DNA from: Pseudoxanthomonas indica
Lineage (GTDB): Bacteria > Pseudomonadota > Gammaproteobacteria > Xanthomonadales > Xanthomonadaceae
Reading direction: 5' to 3'
Length of the DNA: 64,000 bases
Assembly (NCBI RefSeq): GCF_900167565.1
Contig: NZ_FUZV01000001.1
Location: 992,001 to 1,056,000, forward strand
Position 1 is the stretch's first letter; each line of letters starts with the position of its first letter. A program made the position numbers and the translations under genes. Under the pieces are notes generated by a model. It had not been told where the DNA came from and did not search any database. It saw only the letters and a program-made list of their open reading frames with translations. Positions 53,570 to 64,000 of this stretch are shown piece after piece.

Positions 53570-55281
53570 GCCGGCACCGCTTCGCTTTGCGTCGGCAGGT
53601 AGCGCGCTCGCTTGCGTGGGTGCAGGCGATGCAGATCCACTTCGATGAGGCCGTCGATGGAATCGCTGAAGGCCGGGTCGACGCCAAAGGCCAGAAAGCG
53701 CGCGCCGCCGGGTTCGCACAATTCGGTGTACTGCTTGAAGAGCATGGGCACGCTCGCGCCCAGACTGTCCAGATGGCTCTTGAGGATCTGGAAGCCGGTT
53801 TCGGCATCGACTTCGCCAAAGCTGGGCGGCACGGCGGCGTAGCGGAACGGCGTGCGCGAGATGGCTTCGCGCTGCTCGCTGCCGTAGTAGCGCGCGTAAT
53901 AGGACACGATGGTTTCGCGCGCATGCAGCGGCAAGGCGGCGCTGATCGAAACCGCGCCGAACAGATAGCGCACCTGCGGATGCCGGCCCAGGTAGGCGCC
54001 GATGCCCTGCCAGAGGTAGTCGATGCTGCGGCTGCCCCAGTATTCCGGCACCACGAAACTGCGCCCCAGCTCCATGCCCTGGGCGATGCGCAGCAAGGCG
54101 TCGTCGGCGTAGCGGAACAGCGACGCCGTGTAGAGCCCCTTCAGGCCGTGCTCGGCCAGCGTCGAGACACCGCGGGCCACCCGATAGGCGCCGGCAATTC
54201 GCTGCGCGGCGGCATCCCACAACACGATGTGCTCGTACCAGGCGTCGAACGGATCCACGTCCAGGCGCTTGCCGGTGCCCTCGCCCACCGCCCGGAAGGT
54301 CAGCTCGCGCAGGCGGCCGAGTTCGCGCAGCAGCGGTGAATCCGGCGCCAGCCGGCCCACGCAGATGCGCTTGCCATCGCGGGTCTGGCCCAGGGTTTCA
54401 AGCGCTTCGATACAGGCCAGCAACTGCGCGGGCGGCAGGGCCTCGATGACCGGCTCGGGTTCGCTGGCAGCGGCCATGGACGGCTCGTTGCGGCCCAGCG
54501 CATACAGGGTCCGGCGCAGCTGGCGCAGTACCGCGCGGTCGTCCTGCTGCGCGGCGATGGTCAGCGGCTTGCCGACCCGCAGGCTGACCCGGCGCTGGCT
54601 GCGCTTGAACATCTCGCGCGCCAGCAGGGCCGTGCCCATCGGCTTGAACAGCGCCGAGGCGCCATAGAACAAGGCCGAGTTGCGCGCCTGCACGCGAATC
54701 GGCAACACCGGCGTGCCGGTGGCGCGGGCGAAGCGCAGGAAGCCGCGACGCCAGCGGCTGTCGGTGACCCCGCGCGGACCCAGGCGCGAGACTTCGCCGG
54801 CCGGGAAAATGATCACGCACTGCTCGTCTTCCAGCGCCTGCTCCACCGCCCGCAGGCTGTCGGCGCGCACGCGGCCGCCGAGGATGCGCACCGGCAGCAA
54901 CAATCCGGACAAGGGCTCGATGCTGGCCAGCAGGTCGTTGGCGACGATGCGCACGTCGCGGCGCACGCTGCCGACAAAATCCAGCAGCGCCATCGCGTCG
55001 AGCGCGCCGGAAGGATGGTTGGCGATGATCAGCAGGCGCCCGGCGGGCGGAATGTGGCCGCGCTCGACCGGTTCCACCGTGTAGCGGAGGTTGAGGAAGT
55101 CGATGGCCGCCTGCAGGAAGGCGAAGTCGCGCAGGTGCGCGTGCTGGGACAGGAAGGCGTGCGCGCGATCCAGTCCGGTCCAGCGCCCGAGCGTGCGCAG
55201 CAGTGGCCGGGCCAGGTGGCCGCGGCGACCACGGAACCAGTGGGGATAGCGATCGGCGAGCTGTTGTTCCAGTGGGCGCAT
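53566..55281 (-). CDS. fused acyltransferase (OlsA-like + OlsB-like), probable ornithine-lipid synthase OlsF
   Basis: 571 residues with two acyltransferase domains. Residues ~70-270 form a PlsC/lysophospholipid acyltransferase: [11 protein letters not shown] (H-x5-D) and [11 protein letters not shown], the version seen in OlsF-type proteins. Residues ~300-560 form a GNAT-like, OlsB-type N-acyltransferase region ([49 protein letters not shown]). OlsF makes lyso-ornithine lipid and then ornithine lipid in Serratia and Flavobacterium. Start at MRPLEQQLA; longer readings run into low-complexity sequence. The next gene overlaps by four bases. Function is inferred from domain order. Confidence 0.7.
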   Translation of the reverse strand: MRPLEQQLADRYPHWFRGRRGHLARPLLRTLGRWTGLDRAHAFLSQHAHLRDFAFLQAAIDFLNLRYTVEPVERGHIPPAGRLLIIANHPSGALDAMALLDFVGSVRRDVRIVANDLLASIEPLSGLLLPVRILGGRVRADSLRAVEQALEDEQCVIIFPAGEVSRLGPRGVTDSRWRRGFLRFARATGTPVLPIRVQARNSALFYGASALFKPMGTALLAREMFKRSQRRVSLRVGKPLTIAAQQDDRAVLRQLRRTLYALGRNEPSMAAASEPEPVIEALPPAQLLACIEALETLGQTRDGKRICVGRLAPDSPLLRELGRLRELTFRAVGEGTGKRLDVDPFDAWYEHIVLWDAAAQRIAGAYRVARGVSTLAEHGLKGLYTASLFRYADDALLRIAQGMELGRSFVVPEYWGSRSIDYLWQGIGAYLGRHPQVRYLFGAVSISAALPLHARETIVSYYARYYGSEQREAISRTPFRYAAVPPSFGEVDAETGFQILKSHLDSLGASVPMLFKQYTELCEPGGARFLAFGVDPAFSDSIDGLIEVDLHRLHPRKRARYLPTQSEAVPA

Positions 55282-55430
55282 GGCGTTTGGAGGTGTGCGC
55301 CGACGGCGCATTCGCCGCGCAGCCTGCGCCCGCGCCGCGACAGCGGCATGGCAAAGGCAAGGCAGTTGCATGACACAACGCGGGGCCCCGGATTTAACGA
55401 AAGGGGCACCCTGAACGGCGCAGAATGCAC

Positions 55431-55448
55431 ACACGCTCCGGCGCGTGT
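55431..55448. promoter_or_regulatory. dyad in the metK promoter spacer
   Basis: ACACGC/GCGTGT with a six-base spacer ends at the first T of a -10-like TATCAT (55448-55453), so it occupies the spacer of the metK promoter. It is 41 bases before the metK ATG. A repressor site is possible. It is not a SAM riboswitch, because the space to the ATG is too short and no such fold is seen. Confidence 0.35.
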
Positions 55449-55494
55449 ATCATGCGCACCCATCTTTTCATCCGAATACAGGGATATAAGCCCG

Positions 55495-56706
55495 ATGTCC
55501 AACTACCTGTTCACCTCCGAATCGGTCTCCGAAGGCCATCCGGACAAGGTCGCCGACCAGATTTCCGATGCCGTGCTGGACGCCATCCTGGCCCAGGACA
55601 AGCGCGCCCGCGTGGCCTGCGAAACCCTGGTCAAGACCGGCGTGGCGATTGTCGCGGGCGAGGTCACCACCTCGGCCTGGATTGATCTGGAAGCGCTGAC
55701 CCGCAAGGTGATCCTGGATATCGGCTACGACAGCAGCGACGTCGGCTTCGACGGCGCCACCTGCGGCGTGCTCAACCTGATCGGCAAGCAGTCGCCGGAC
55801 ATCAACCAGGGCGTGGACCGCAAGAAGCCCGAAGAACAGGGCGCTGGCGACCAGGGCCTGATGTTCGGCTACGCCACCAACGAAACCGACAGCTACATGC
55901 CGGCCGCGATCCACCTTTCGCACCGCCTGGTCGAACAGCAGGCCAAGGTCCGCAAGAAGAAGAACTCGCCGCTGCCGTGGCTGCGCCCGGACGCCAAGAG
56001 CCAGGTCACCCTGCGCTATGAAAACGGCAAGGCCGTGGCGATCGACGCGGTGGTGCTGTCGACCCAGCACGATCCGGACGTCAAGCAGAAGGATCTGATC
56101 GAAGCCGTGCGCGAGACCATCCTCAAGCCGGTGCTGCCGGCCAAGTGGCTGCACAAGGGCACCAAGTTCCACATCAACCCGACCGGCAAGTTCGTGATCG
56201 GCGGCCCGGTGGGCGATTGCGGCCTGACCGGTCGCAAGATCATCGTTGACACCTACGGCGGCTGGGCCCGTCACGGTGGCGGCGCGTTCTCGGGCAAGGA
56301 TCCGTCCAAGGTCGATCGTTCGGCCGCTTACGCCGCCCGCTACGTGGCGAAGAACATCGTCGCCGCCGGCCTGGCCGATCGTTGCGAAGTGCAGGTCAGC
56401 TACGCCATCGGCGTGGCCGAGCCGACCTCGATCTCGGTCACCACCTTCGGCACCGGCAAGATCAGCGACGAGAAGATCGAAAAGCTGATCCGCAAGCATT
56501 TTGACCTGCGCCCGTACGGCATCATCCAGATGCTCGACCTGATCCACCCGATGTACCAGGCCACCGCCTCGTACGGTCACTTCGGCCGCAAGCCGCAGGA
56601 AATCAGCTACCTCGACGGCGCCGGCAAGAAGCACACCGCGACCGCCTTCTCCTGGGAGAAGACCGACCGCGCCGACGCCCTGCGCAAGGACGCTGGCCTC
56701 AAGTAA
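55495..56706 (+). CDS. metK: S-adenosylmethionine synthetase
   Basis: 403 residues, full length. Marks include the N-terminal [50 protein letters not shown] (ATP/phosphate loop) and [22 protein letters not shown]. It makes SAM from methionine and ATP for all methylation, including PrmC above. An AGGGATA ribosome site precedes the ATG; longer in-frame readings upstream are ignored because [10 protein letters not shown] is the conserved N-terminus. A strong terminator follows. Confidence 0.98.
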   Translation: MSNYLFTSESVSEGHPDKVADQISDAVLDAILAQDKRARVACETLVKTGVAIVAGEVTTSAWIDLEALTRKVILDIGYDSSDVGFDGATCGVLNLIGKQSPDINQGVDRKKPEEQGAGDQGLMFGYATNETDSYMPAAIHLSHRLVEQQAKVRKKKNSPLPWLRPDAKSQVTLRYENGKAVAIDAVVLSTQHDPDVKQKDLIEAVRETILKPVLPAKWLHKGTKFHINPTGKFVIGGPVGDCGLTGRKIIVDTYGGWARHGGGAFSGKDPSKVDRSAAYAARYVAKNIVAAGLADRCEVQVSYAIGVAEPTSISVTTFGTGKISDEKIEKLIRKHFDLRPYGIIQMLDLIHPMYQATASYGHFGRKPQEISYLDGAGKKHTATAFSWEKTDRADALRKDAGLK

Positions 56707-56763
56707 GCAGCGCTACGCCGGACGGTTGCCTCCACCCAGGCGTGTCCGGCTTCACAGCTTGCG

Positions 56764-56790
56764 AAAAACCCCGCTCCGGCGGGGTTTTTT
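56764..56790 (+). terminator. intrinsic terminator after metK
   Basis: AAAACCCCGC/GCGGGGTTTT stem with TCCG loop and T6. Confidence 0.95.
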
Positions 56791-56818
56791 GTTGCCGCTT
56801 TCGGCCGCGGCTTTCGTC

Positions 56819-56824
56819 TATGCT
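56819..56824 (+). promoter_or_regulatory. candidate -10 (TATGCT) of the phospholipid operon (leaderless type)
   Basis: TATGCT ends six bases before the ATG at 56831; the A of the ATG would be the transcription start or near it. No Shine-Dalgarno is present. Confidence 0.4.
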
Positions 56825-56830
56825 CGATGT

Positions 56831-57457
56831 ATGGGGAATATCAACGACCGACGGCCAATCGCCGCGCGTGGCAGCGCCTGGGCCCAGCGACTCAGTGCGG
56901 CGCTGGCCGCCAGCGCCATCACGCCCAACCAGATCTCGGTGGCGAGCATCTTCTTTGCCGCGGTCGGGGCCTTGATGTTGCTGGTTGCGCCGACCAGTTT
57001 CGGCCTGATCGTCTGCGCGATCTGCGTGCAGCTGCGCCTGGTGTGCAACCTGCTCGACGGCATGGTGGCGATGGACGGCGGCAAGCAATCGGCCACCGGT
57101 GCGCTCTACAACGAATTCCCGGATCGCATTGCCGACTCGCTGCTGATCGTCGCGTTGGGCTACGCCGCCGGCGTGCCGTGGCTGGGTTGGTTCGGTGCGT
57201 TGCTGGCGGCGTTGACCGCCTATGTGCGGCTGGCCGGTGGCAGCCTGGGCCTGGTGCAGGATTTCCGCGGGCCGATGGCCAAGCAGCACCGCATGGCCGT
57301 GCTGACCGCCGCCTGCGTGCTGGCGGTGATCGAATACCACACCCTCGGCTCGGGCTATGTGCTGCCGGCCGCGTCGGCCCTCATCGCCCTGGGTGCACTG
57401 CTGACTTGCGTGACGCGCACGCTCGCCATCGCCCGCCAATTGCAGGCGCGCGGCTGA
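56831..57457 (+). CDS. CDP-alcohol phosphatidyltransferase family protein (variant motif)
   Basis: 208 residues with about five to six membrane helices. The family motif is present in altered form: NLLDGMVAMDGGKQSATGAL then YNEFPDRIAD (residues ~77-105). Relative to D-x2-DG-x2-AR-x8-G-x3-D-x3-D, the first Asp is Asn, the Arg is Met, and either the third Asp is Asn or the spacing before the last Asp pair is four residues longer. The last D-x3-D is intact. It probably attaches a head group to CDP-diacylglycerol; the alcohol is unknown. It shares an operon with an acyltransferase and CdsA, which would supply its substrate. Confidence 0.82.
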   Translation: MGNINDRRPIAARGSAWAQRLSAALAASAITPNQISVASIFFAAVGALMLLVAPTSFGLIVCAICVQLRLVCNLLDGMVAMDGGKQSATGALYNEFPDRIADSLLIVALGYAAGVPWLGWFGALLAALTAYVRLAGGSLGLVQDFRGPMAKQHRMAVLTAACVLAVIEYHTLGSGYVLPAASALIALGALLTCVTRTLAIARQLQARG

Positions 57458-57458
57458 G

Positions 57459-58052
57459 ATGCTGGCGCGTTCGCTGGCCACGCTGGCGCATGTCTTCATC
57501 GGCGCCTATCCGCGTTGGCAGGGTTCGCGCCCCGAACCGCGTCAGCGCGTGTACTTCGCCAACCACACCAGCCATGTCGACACGGTGGCGCTGTGGGCGG
57601 CGTTGCCACCGCCGCTGCGCGCGCGCACGCGCCCGGTGGCTGCACGCGATTACTGGGGCCATGGTCCACGCAATGTGCTGGCGCGGCGCGCCTTCAACGC
57701 GGTGCTGATCGAACGCGACCGCGACAAGGTCGAAGGCGATCCGCTGCAGCCGTTGTACGACGCACTGGACGCGGGCGATTCGCTGATCATCTTTCCGGAA
57801 GGCACGCGCAACGCCGAGATCCTGCCGCAGCCTTTCAAGTCCGGCCTGTTCCATCTGGCCCGCCGCTATCCGCAGGTGGAGTTCATCGCGGTGTATCTGG
57901 ACAACGCCCGTCGCTGCCTGCCCAAGGGCAGCTTGATGCCGGTGCCGCTGATCTGCACGGTGCGCTTCGGCGCGCCGGTGACGCTGGCGGTGGACGAAGA
58001 AAAAGAATCCTTCCTGCAACGCGCGCGCGACGCCGTGGTGGCGCTGGCATGA
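57459..58052 (+). CDS. 1-acyl-glycerol-3-phosphate acyltransferase (PlsC family)
   Basis: 197 residues with the acyltransferase motifs NHTSHVDTVAL (H-x4-D, residues ~35-45), LIERDRDKVEGDPL and FPEGTRNAEI (~110-119). It lacks the N-terminal helices of canonical PlsC, so it is a short form at the membrane surface. It would make phosphatidic acid for the CdsA encoded next. It starts two bases after the CDP-alcohol transferase and overlaps cdsA by four bases (ATGA). Confidence 0.87.
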   Translation: MLARSLATLAHVFIGAYPRWQGSRPEPRQRVYFANHTSHVDTVALWAALPPPLRARTRPVAARDYWGHGPRNVLARRAFNAVLIERDRDKVEGDPLQPLYDALDAGDSLIIFPEGTRNAEILPQPFKSGLFHLARRYPQVEFIAVYLDNARRCLPKGSLMPVPLICTVRFGAPVTLAVDEEKESFLQRARDAVVALA

Positions 58053-59026
58053 TCAGCAGCGCCCTGCCCCTGGACGGATTCGTCCGCGCCGCCATCGCCG
58101 CTGCACCGCGCTCGTTCTGGTGGGTGATTGGCGGGGTCATCGCGCTGCTGCTGGTGGCCAGCGTGATTGGCGCGCTGCTCAAGCGCTTCAAGCCCGGGCC
58201 GGTGATCGACAACCTCAACGCACGCATCAACGCCTGGTGGCTGATGGTGGCGGTGCTGGCCGCGTGCTTCCTGCTGGGCAAGGTCGCCACGCTGGTGCTG
58301 TACGGGCTGCTGTCGTTCTTCGCGTTGCGCGAGTTCATTTCGCTCACCCCCACCCGGCGCGGCGATCACCTGGCGCTGTGCCTGTGCTTCTACATCGCCA
58401 TTCCGCTGCAGTACTTCCTGATTGGCATCGACTGGTACGGCCTGTTCGTCATGTGCATCCCGGTCTATGGCTTCCTGCTGCTGCCGGCGGTGACGGCGAT
58501 CTCCGGCGACACCGAGGATTTCCTCGCCCGCAGCACCAAGGTCCAGTGGGGGCTGATGCTGACCGTGTACTGCCTGAGCCACGCGCCGGCGATGCTGCTG
58601 CTGCGCATCCCCGGCTACGAAGGGCAGAACCTGATGCTGCTGTTCTTCCTGCTGCTGGTGGTGCAGTTGAGCGACGTGCTGCAGTACGTGTTCGGCAAGC
58701 TGTTCGGCCGGCACCTGCTGGCGCCGCAGGTCAGCCCATCCAAGACGGTCGAAGGCCTGGTCGGCGGCGGCTTGGCGGCAGCGGCCATCGGTGCATCGTT
58801 GTGGTGGGTCACGCCGTTCAGCCCGCTCGAGGCTGGCTTGTTGTCGCTGCTGATCGTGATCTGCGGCTTCCTCGGCGGATTGGCGCTGTCGGCGGTGAAG
58901 CGCAGCCTGGGCGCCAAGGACTGGGGCGCGATGATCGAAGGCCACGGCGGCATGCTGGACCGGCTGGACTCAGTGGTGTTCGCCGCGCCGGTGTTTTTCC
59001 ACGTCGTGCGCTACGGCTACCAATAA
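58049..59026 (+). CDS. cdsA: phosphatidate cytidylyltransferase (CdsA family)
   Basis: 325 residues with about eight membrane helices. The family signature lies at the C-terminus: SAVKRSLGAKDWGAMIEGHG followed by GMLDRLDSVVFAAPVFF. It forms CDP-diacylglycerol from CTP and phosphatidic acid. The gene starts at the ATG overlapping the acyltransferase stop. Presence of an adjacent acyltransferase and CDP-alcohol transferase makes this a self-contained head-group module; a second, essential cdsA next to dxr/uppS would be expected elsewhere in the genome. Confidence 0.93.
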   Translation: MISSALPLDGFVRAAIAAAPRSFWWVIGGVIALLLVASVIGALLKRFKPGPVIDNLNARINAWWLMVAVLAACFLLGKVATLVLYGLLSFFALREFISLTPTRRGDHLALCLCFYIAIPLQYFLIGIDWYGLFVMCIPVYGFLLLPAVTAISGDTEDFLARSTKVQWGLMLTVYCLSHAPAMLLLRIPGYEGQNLMLLFFLLLVVQLSDVLQYVFGKLFGRHLLAPQVSPSKTVEGLVGGGLAAAAIGASLWWVTPFSPLEAGLLSLLIVICGFLGGLALSAVKRSLGAKDWGAMIEGHGGMLDRLDSVVFAAPVFFHVVRYGYQ

Positions 59027-59053
59027 AACGCCGGTGGGCCGACGGCGGCCGGG

Positions 59054-59059
59054 TACAAT
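59054..59059 (+). promoter_or_regulatory. candidate -10 (TACAAT) of uup (leaderless type)
   Basis: TACAAT, then GGCCGC, then ATG. The 14-base string AATGGCCGCATGTC is identical in the dus gene at 49548-49561. Confidence 0.45.
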
Positions 59060-59065
59060 GGCCGC

Positions 59066-60931
<1,866 letters not shown>

Positions 60932-60974
60932 CGGCCTGCTTGACCATCCAGGACGAATCAGGCGAACTTGATCC

Positions 60975-61841
60975 ATGCCTGACACCGCCACCACTGCCTC
61001 CTTCCTGACCGAACACGGTACGCGCCTGCATCGCCGCGACTGGCGGGCCGCGCAACCACGCGCGCGACTCTTGCTGGTACATGGCCTGGGCGAACACAGC
61101 GGTCGCTACGCGCGACTCGGTGAGGAACTGGCGGCGGCCGGCATTTCGGTCTGCGCTTACGATCATCGCGGCCACGGCCAATCGGAAGGCGCGCGCGGCG
61201 TGCTCGAAGGCCACGACACCCAGCTGGCCCACGATCTGCTGGATGTCTTCCAGGCCTACGCGGCCGAGGGCGACGATCTGCCGTTTGTGTTCGGCCACAG
61301 CCTGGGTGGCCTGGTGGTGCTGTATGCGAGCGTGGTGATGGGTCTGACCCCGCGCGGCATCATCGCCTCCTCGCCCGCGCTGGCCACCCATGCCGGCAAG
61401 TTGCAGCGCAAGCTGGCAACTTGGCTGGTGGGGCGCTGGCCGCATTTCACCCTGCGCAACGGGCTGCCGGCCGACAAGCTGTCGCATGATCCGTTCGTGG
61501 GGCCGGATTACCGCCAGGACCCGCTCAATCATTCGCGCATCAGCGCGCGGCTGGCGTATTTCCTGTTTGCGGCGGGTCGTCGCACATTGGATGGCGCCGC
61601 TACGCTGAAGGTGCCGACGCTCCTGCAGTACGCCGCAGATGATCACCTGGTCGATGCGTCCGGCTCGCGGGCGTTTGCCGCGGCCGCGCCGCAGCGCAAG
61701 CTGGAGGCGCATGAGTATTTGCGCCTGTACCACGAGATCTACAACGAAGCTGAGGCGGATCGCAGTCGCGTGGTCGCGGACCTGCTGCGATGGCTTGACC
61801 TGCAATTGGACAAGCCGAAGCGCAGCAGCGAAGCGTTATAG
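60975..61841 (+). CDS. alpha/beta hydrolase, monoacylglycerol lipase-like
   Basis: 288 residues with oxyanion HGLGEHSGRYARL (residues ~36-48), YDHRGHGQSEGARG, nucleophile elbow GHSLGGLVVLYAS (~112-124) and catalytic Asp in LLQYAADDHLVDAS. The HGxxEHSxRY form is typical of monoacylglycerol lipase and PldB-like lysophospholipases. Its place after the phospholipid operon and uup suggests lipid turnover. A C-terminal His in LRLYHEIYNE completes the triad. Confidence 0.87.
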   Translation: MPDTATTASFLTEHGTRLHRRDWRAAQPRARLLLVHGLGEHSGRYARLGEELAAAGISVCAYDHRGHGQSEGARGVLEGHDTQLAHDLLDVFQAYAAEGDDLPFVFGHSLGGLVVLYASVVMGLTPRGIIASSPALATHAGKLQRKLATWLVGRWPHFTLRNGLPADKLSHDPFVGPDYRQDPLNHSRISARLAYFLFAAGRRTLDGAATLKVPTLLQYAADDHLVDASGSRAFAAAAPQRKLEAHEYLRLYHEIYNEAEADRSRVVADLLRWLDLQLDKPKRSSEAL

Positions 61842-61889
61842 TTCGGCGCTTGTGAAGCCCCTCCAACAGTTGCGACAGACAGCTTCGTA

Positions 61890-64000
61890 TCAGCCGGTGT
61901 TCTGCACACCCTGCGACACGCCATTGATGCTCGCCACCAGTACCCGCAGCAAGGTGTCATCCTCGCGTCCGGTCGCGCGCCAGCGCTTGAGCAGGTCCGC
62001 CTGCAGCACGCTGATCGGATCGATGTAGGGATTGCGCAGGCGAATCGACAGCGCCAGCCGCTGATCGTGCTGCAGCAGCCAGCTATCGCCCGTCAGCTTC
62101 AGCACCCACTGCAGGGTCAGCGCATGTTCGTGCTGGATGCGCGGGAAGAAGTCGCCATGCAGATCGCCGGACATGCGCGAGAACATCTCGGCGATGCTCA
62201 GGTCGCCCTTGGCCAGCACCATCGAGATGTCATCCAGGAAGGTGCGGAAGAACGGCCAGTCGCGCGCCATTTCCTGCAAGGCTTCCACGCCATGCGCTTG
62301 CGCGGCGGCTTGCAGGCCGCTGCCCACGCCGTACCAACCGGGAATCACCGCGCGCGCCTGGCTCCAGGCGAACACCCAGGGAATCGCGCGCAGGTTGCCC
62401 AGCGCCGCATCCTGGCCGAGTCGACGCGACGGCCGCGAGCCGAGGGTCATACGTTCGATTACGTCAATCGGGGTGGCGCTGCGGAAGTAGTCCATGAAAC
62501 GCGGCGCGCCGACAAAGTCGCGATAGGCCTGGCTGCTCTGGGTGGCCACGCTGTCCATGATCGTGCGCCAACCGGGCTCGCGCGGTTCCGGTGGACGCGG
62601 TCGCAGCGACGACTGCAGCACCGCGCCAGTGGCCTGCTCCAGCGAACGCAGCGCCAGCGCGCGAATACCGTACTTGCGGTGGATCACCTCGCCCTGCTCG
62701 GTGACGCGCAGGCGGCCATCGACGCTGCCGCGCGGAGAGGCATCGACCGCGCGCGTGGTCTTGCCGCCACCGCGGCTGATCGATCCACCGCGGCCGTGGA
62801 AGAAAGTCAGCTTGATGCCCAACTCGTTGGCGGTCTGCAGCAGTTCCACCTGGCCGCGTTGCAGGCCCCAGCGTGAGGCGGCGATGCCGCCATCCTTGCC
62901 GCTGTCCGAGTAACCCAGCATCACCATCTGCACATTGCCGCGCGCAGCCAGATGCTGGCGGTAGACCGGATCGGCGAGCAGATCGCGCAGGGTTTCCGGG
63001 CCGTGGCGCAGGTCGTCCACGGTTTCGAACAGCGGCGCGATATCCAGCGGCACCGCACCGTCGTCATCGACCAGCCCACCACGTCGCGCCAGCGCCAGCA
63101 CGGTCAGCACGTCGGCGCGGTTGTGCGCCATGCTGATGATGTAGGCGCCAAGAGCTTCGGCGCCGTGGCGGCGGCGCGCATCGCCGAGTGCGGCGAAGAC
63201 CGCGTCCAGGCGCGCATTGCCTTCGTCCTGCACGGCCGGCAGCGCTTGTTCGCCGCTGGCATAGGGCCCCAGCAGGGCGCCGCGATCGGCGGCATCGCGG
63301 TTTTCCCAATCGTCATCGCCGAGCGCGGTGGCCACGGCGCGCGCATGCACGCTGGATTCCTGGCGTACATCCAGGCGAGCCAGGTGGAAACCGAAGCTGC
63401 GCACGCGCCAGGCCAGGCGGCGCACCGCGAACCAGCCGGCGTGGATGCCGCGATTGAGCTCCAGGCTGTGCAGGATCAACTGCACGTCGGCGGCGAATTC
63501 ATCCGGGCCGGCATAGCCTTCCGGGCGATCTTCCAGCGTGGCCTGCAGGCGCGCGCGCATCAGATCATTGAGCAGGCGATACGGCATGTCGCCGTGGCGC
63601 GGACGCGAGACGCCGGCAGCCTTGGGCAGCAGCGCGCGGTACTCTTCCACGCGTGCCAGCACCTCCGGCGACACCGCCACCAGCGAGGTTGACTGGCTCA
63701 ACAGGGTGGTGAGCTGACGCAGCTCCTTGAGATAGCGGCGCAGGATCGAAGCGCGTTGGGCGTTCAGGGTGGCGGTGATCGTGCCGCCGTCGACGTTGGG
63801 ATTGCCATCCATGTCGCCGCCCACCCAGGTGCCGAAGCGCAACAGGCGCGGCAGCTGGCCGGTCAGCGCCGGCTGTGCGCCGTAGACCTCGGTCAGCGCG
63901 TTCTCCAGGGTTTCGTAGAGCACCGGCATGACCCGGTACAGCACTTCGATCAGATAGAAGCCCACATGCTCGCGCTCGTCTTCCACGCCCGGCCGCACCG
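61890..64000 (-). CDS. ppc: phosphoenolpyruvate carboxylase, C-terminal part (runs off window end)
   Basis: About 703 residues of a ~900-residue enzyme; the N-terminal ~200 lie beyond the right edge, and the first in-frame ATG at 63998 is internal, not a start. It makes oxaloacetate from PEP and bicarbonate. Motifs seen are [47 protein letters not shown], and the C-terminal [16 protein letters not shown] with [13 protein letters not shown]. All catalytic residues in this part appear intact. It opposes pckG, which lies 42 kb to the left. Confidence 0.97.
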   Translation of the reverse strand, partial: VRPGVEDEREHVGFYLIEVLYRVMPVLYETLENALTEVYGAQPALTGQLPRLLRFGTWVGGDMDGNPNVDGGTITATLNAQRASILRRYLKELRQLTTLLSQSTSLVAVSPEVLARVEEYRALLPKAAGVSRPRHGDMPYRLLNDLMRARLQATLEDRPEGYAGPDEFAADVQLILHSLELNRGIHAGWFAVRRLAWRVRSFGFHLARLDVRQESSVHARAVATALGDDDWENRDAADRGALLGPYASGEQALPAVQDEGNARLDAVFAALGDARRRHGAEALGAYIISMAHNRADVLTVLALARRGGLVDDDGAVPLDIAPLFETVDDLRHGPETLRDLLADPVYRQHLAARGNVQMVMLGYSDSGKDGGIAASRWGLQRGQVELLQTANELGIKLTFFHGRGGSISRGGGKTTRAVDASPRGSVDGRLRVTEQGEVIHRKYGIRALALRSLEQATGAVLQSSLRPRPPEPREPGWRTIMDSVATQSSQAYRDFVGAPRFMDYFRSATPIDVIERMTLGSRPSRRLGQDAALGNLRAIPWVFAWSQARAVIPGWYGVGSGLQAAAQAHGVEALQEMARDWPFFRTFLDDISMVLAKGDLSIAEMFSRMSGDLHGDFFPRIQHEHALTLQWVLKLTGDSWLLQHDQRLALSIRLRNPYIDPISVLQADLLKRWRATGREDDTLLRVLVASINGVSQGVQNTG

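Noticed and set aside
55282..55494. SAM-sensing riboswitch in the metK leader.
   Set aside because: The leader after the presumed -10 is about 40 bases and shows no SAM aptamer fold.
61853..61885. Second REP element (AAGCCCCTCCAAC).
   Set aside because: Only half of the stem is present and the GTAG/CTAC end is lost; too degenerate to call.

Overview
The window is a high-GC chromosomal segment of a gammaproteobacterium, most likely family Xanthomonadaceae (Lysobacteraceae: Xanthomonas, Stenotrophomonas, Pseudoxanthomonas or Lysobacter relatives). The evidence is the ahpC-ahpF-oxyR order, an Oar-type TonB-dependent receptor beside a TPR-sulfotransferase, a GTP-type PEP carboxykinase, a lysine-rich histone H1-like protein, and a REP-like element bounded by GTAG/CTAC. 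I found no rRNA, tRNA, CRISPR array, prophage or insertion sequence. The content is mainly housekeeping and metabolism with several dense regulatory sites. Family names come from recognisable motifs, not from a database search.

Layout. 1-8 kb: DUF1631 protein (cut by the window start), nitroreductase, FEN-like 5'-3' exonuclease, Nudix hydrolase, a short PhnA-like protein, proline iminopeptidase, PrmC, and a secreted M1 aminopeptidase. 8-12.3 kb: peroxide-defence block ahpC, ahpF, oxyR, then rnk; ahpC is preceded by three OxyR-type dyads. 12.4-20.2 kb: transaldolase, then on the minus strand pckG, an Oar-like TonB receptor and a TPR-sulfotransferase. 20.4-25.1 kb: fatty-acid block (TetR regulator divergent from an alpha/beta hydrolase and fadE, then a DUF4442 protein). 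25.1-30.8 kb: small membrane protein, MFS-type carrier, GMC oxidoreductase, serine beta-lactamase-like hydrolase, SRPBCC protein. 30.9-34 kb: histone H1-like gene, about 1 kb of hairpin-rich non-coding DNA, then gcvH and gcvT.

34-38.9 kb: SPFH/NfeD/secreted-protein operon, then a divergent ECF sigma / anti-sigma / PDZ-protein operon. 38.9-43.2 kb: Fur-controlled haem-uptake cluster (hemP, haem TonB receptor, HemS-like protein, DUF6607 protein). 43.4-47.1 kb: ABC exporter pair, aldo-keto reductase, and a manganese (yybP-ykoY) riboswitch in front of a GDT1/TMEM165-type exporter. 47.1-52.6 kb: nupC with a PfkB sugar kinase, dus, a methyltransferase, a YdjM-type membrane protein, and a REP-like element. 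52.7-61.8 kb: lipid-centred region (OlsF-like fused acyltransferase with an overlapping phosphoesterase; metK; CDP-alcohol phosphatidyltransferase, acyltransferase and CdsA in one operon; Uup; a lipase-like hydrolase). The window ends inside ppc.

Themes: peroxide, iron and manganese responses; C4/C3 carbon flux (pckG, ppc, tal); and phospholipid or ornithine-lipid remodelling. Several genes have a -10-like hexamer 6-7 bases before the start codon, which suggests leaderless mRNAs. The stretch with most unexplained structure is 31.4-32.4 kb, where a perfect 14-bp inverted repeat and a bidirectional terminator suggest an unannotated small RNA.
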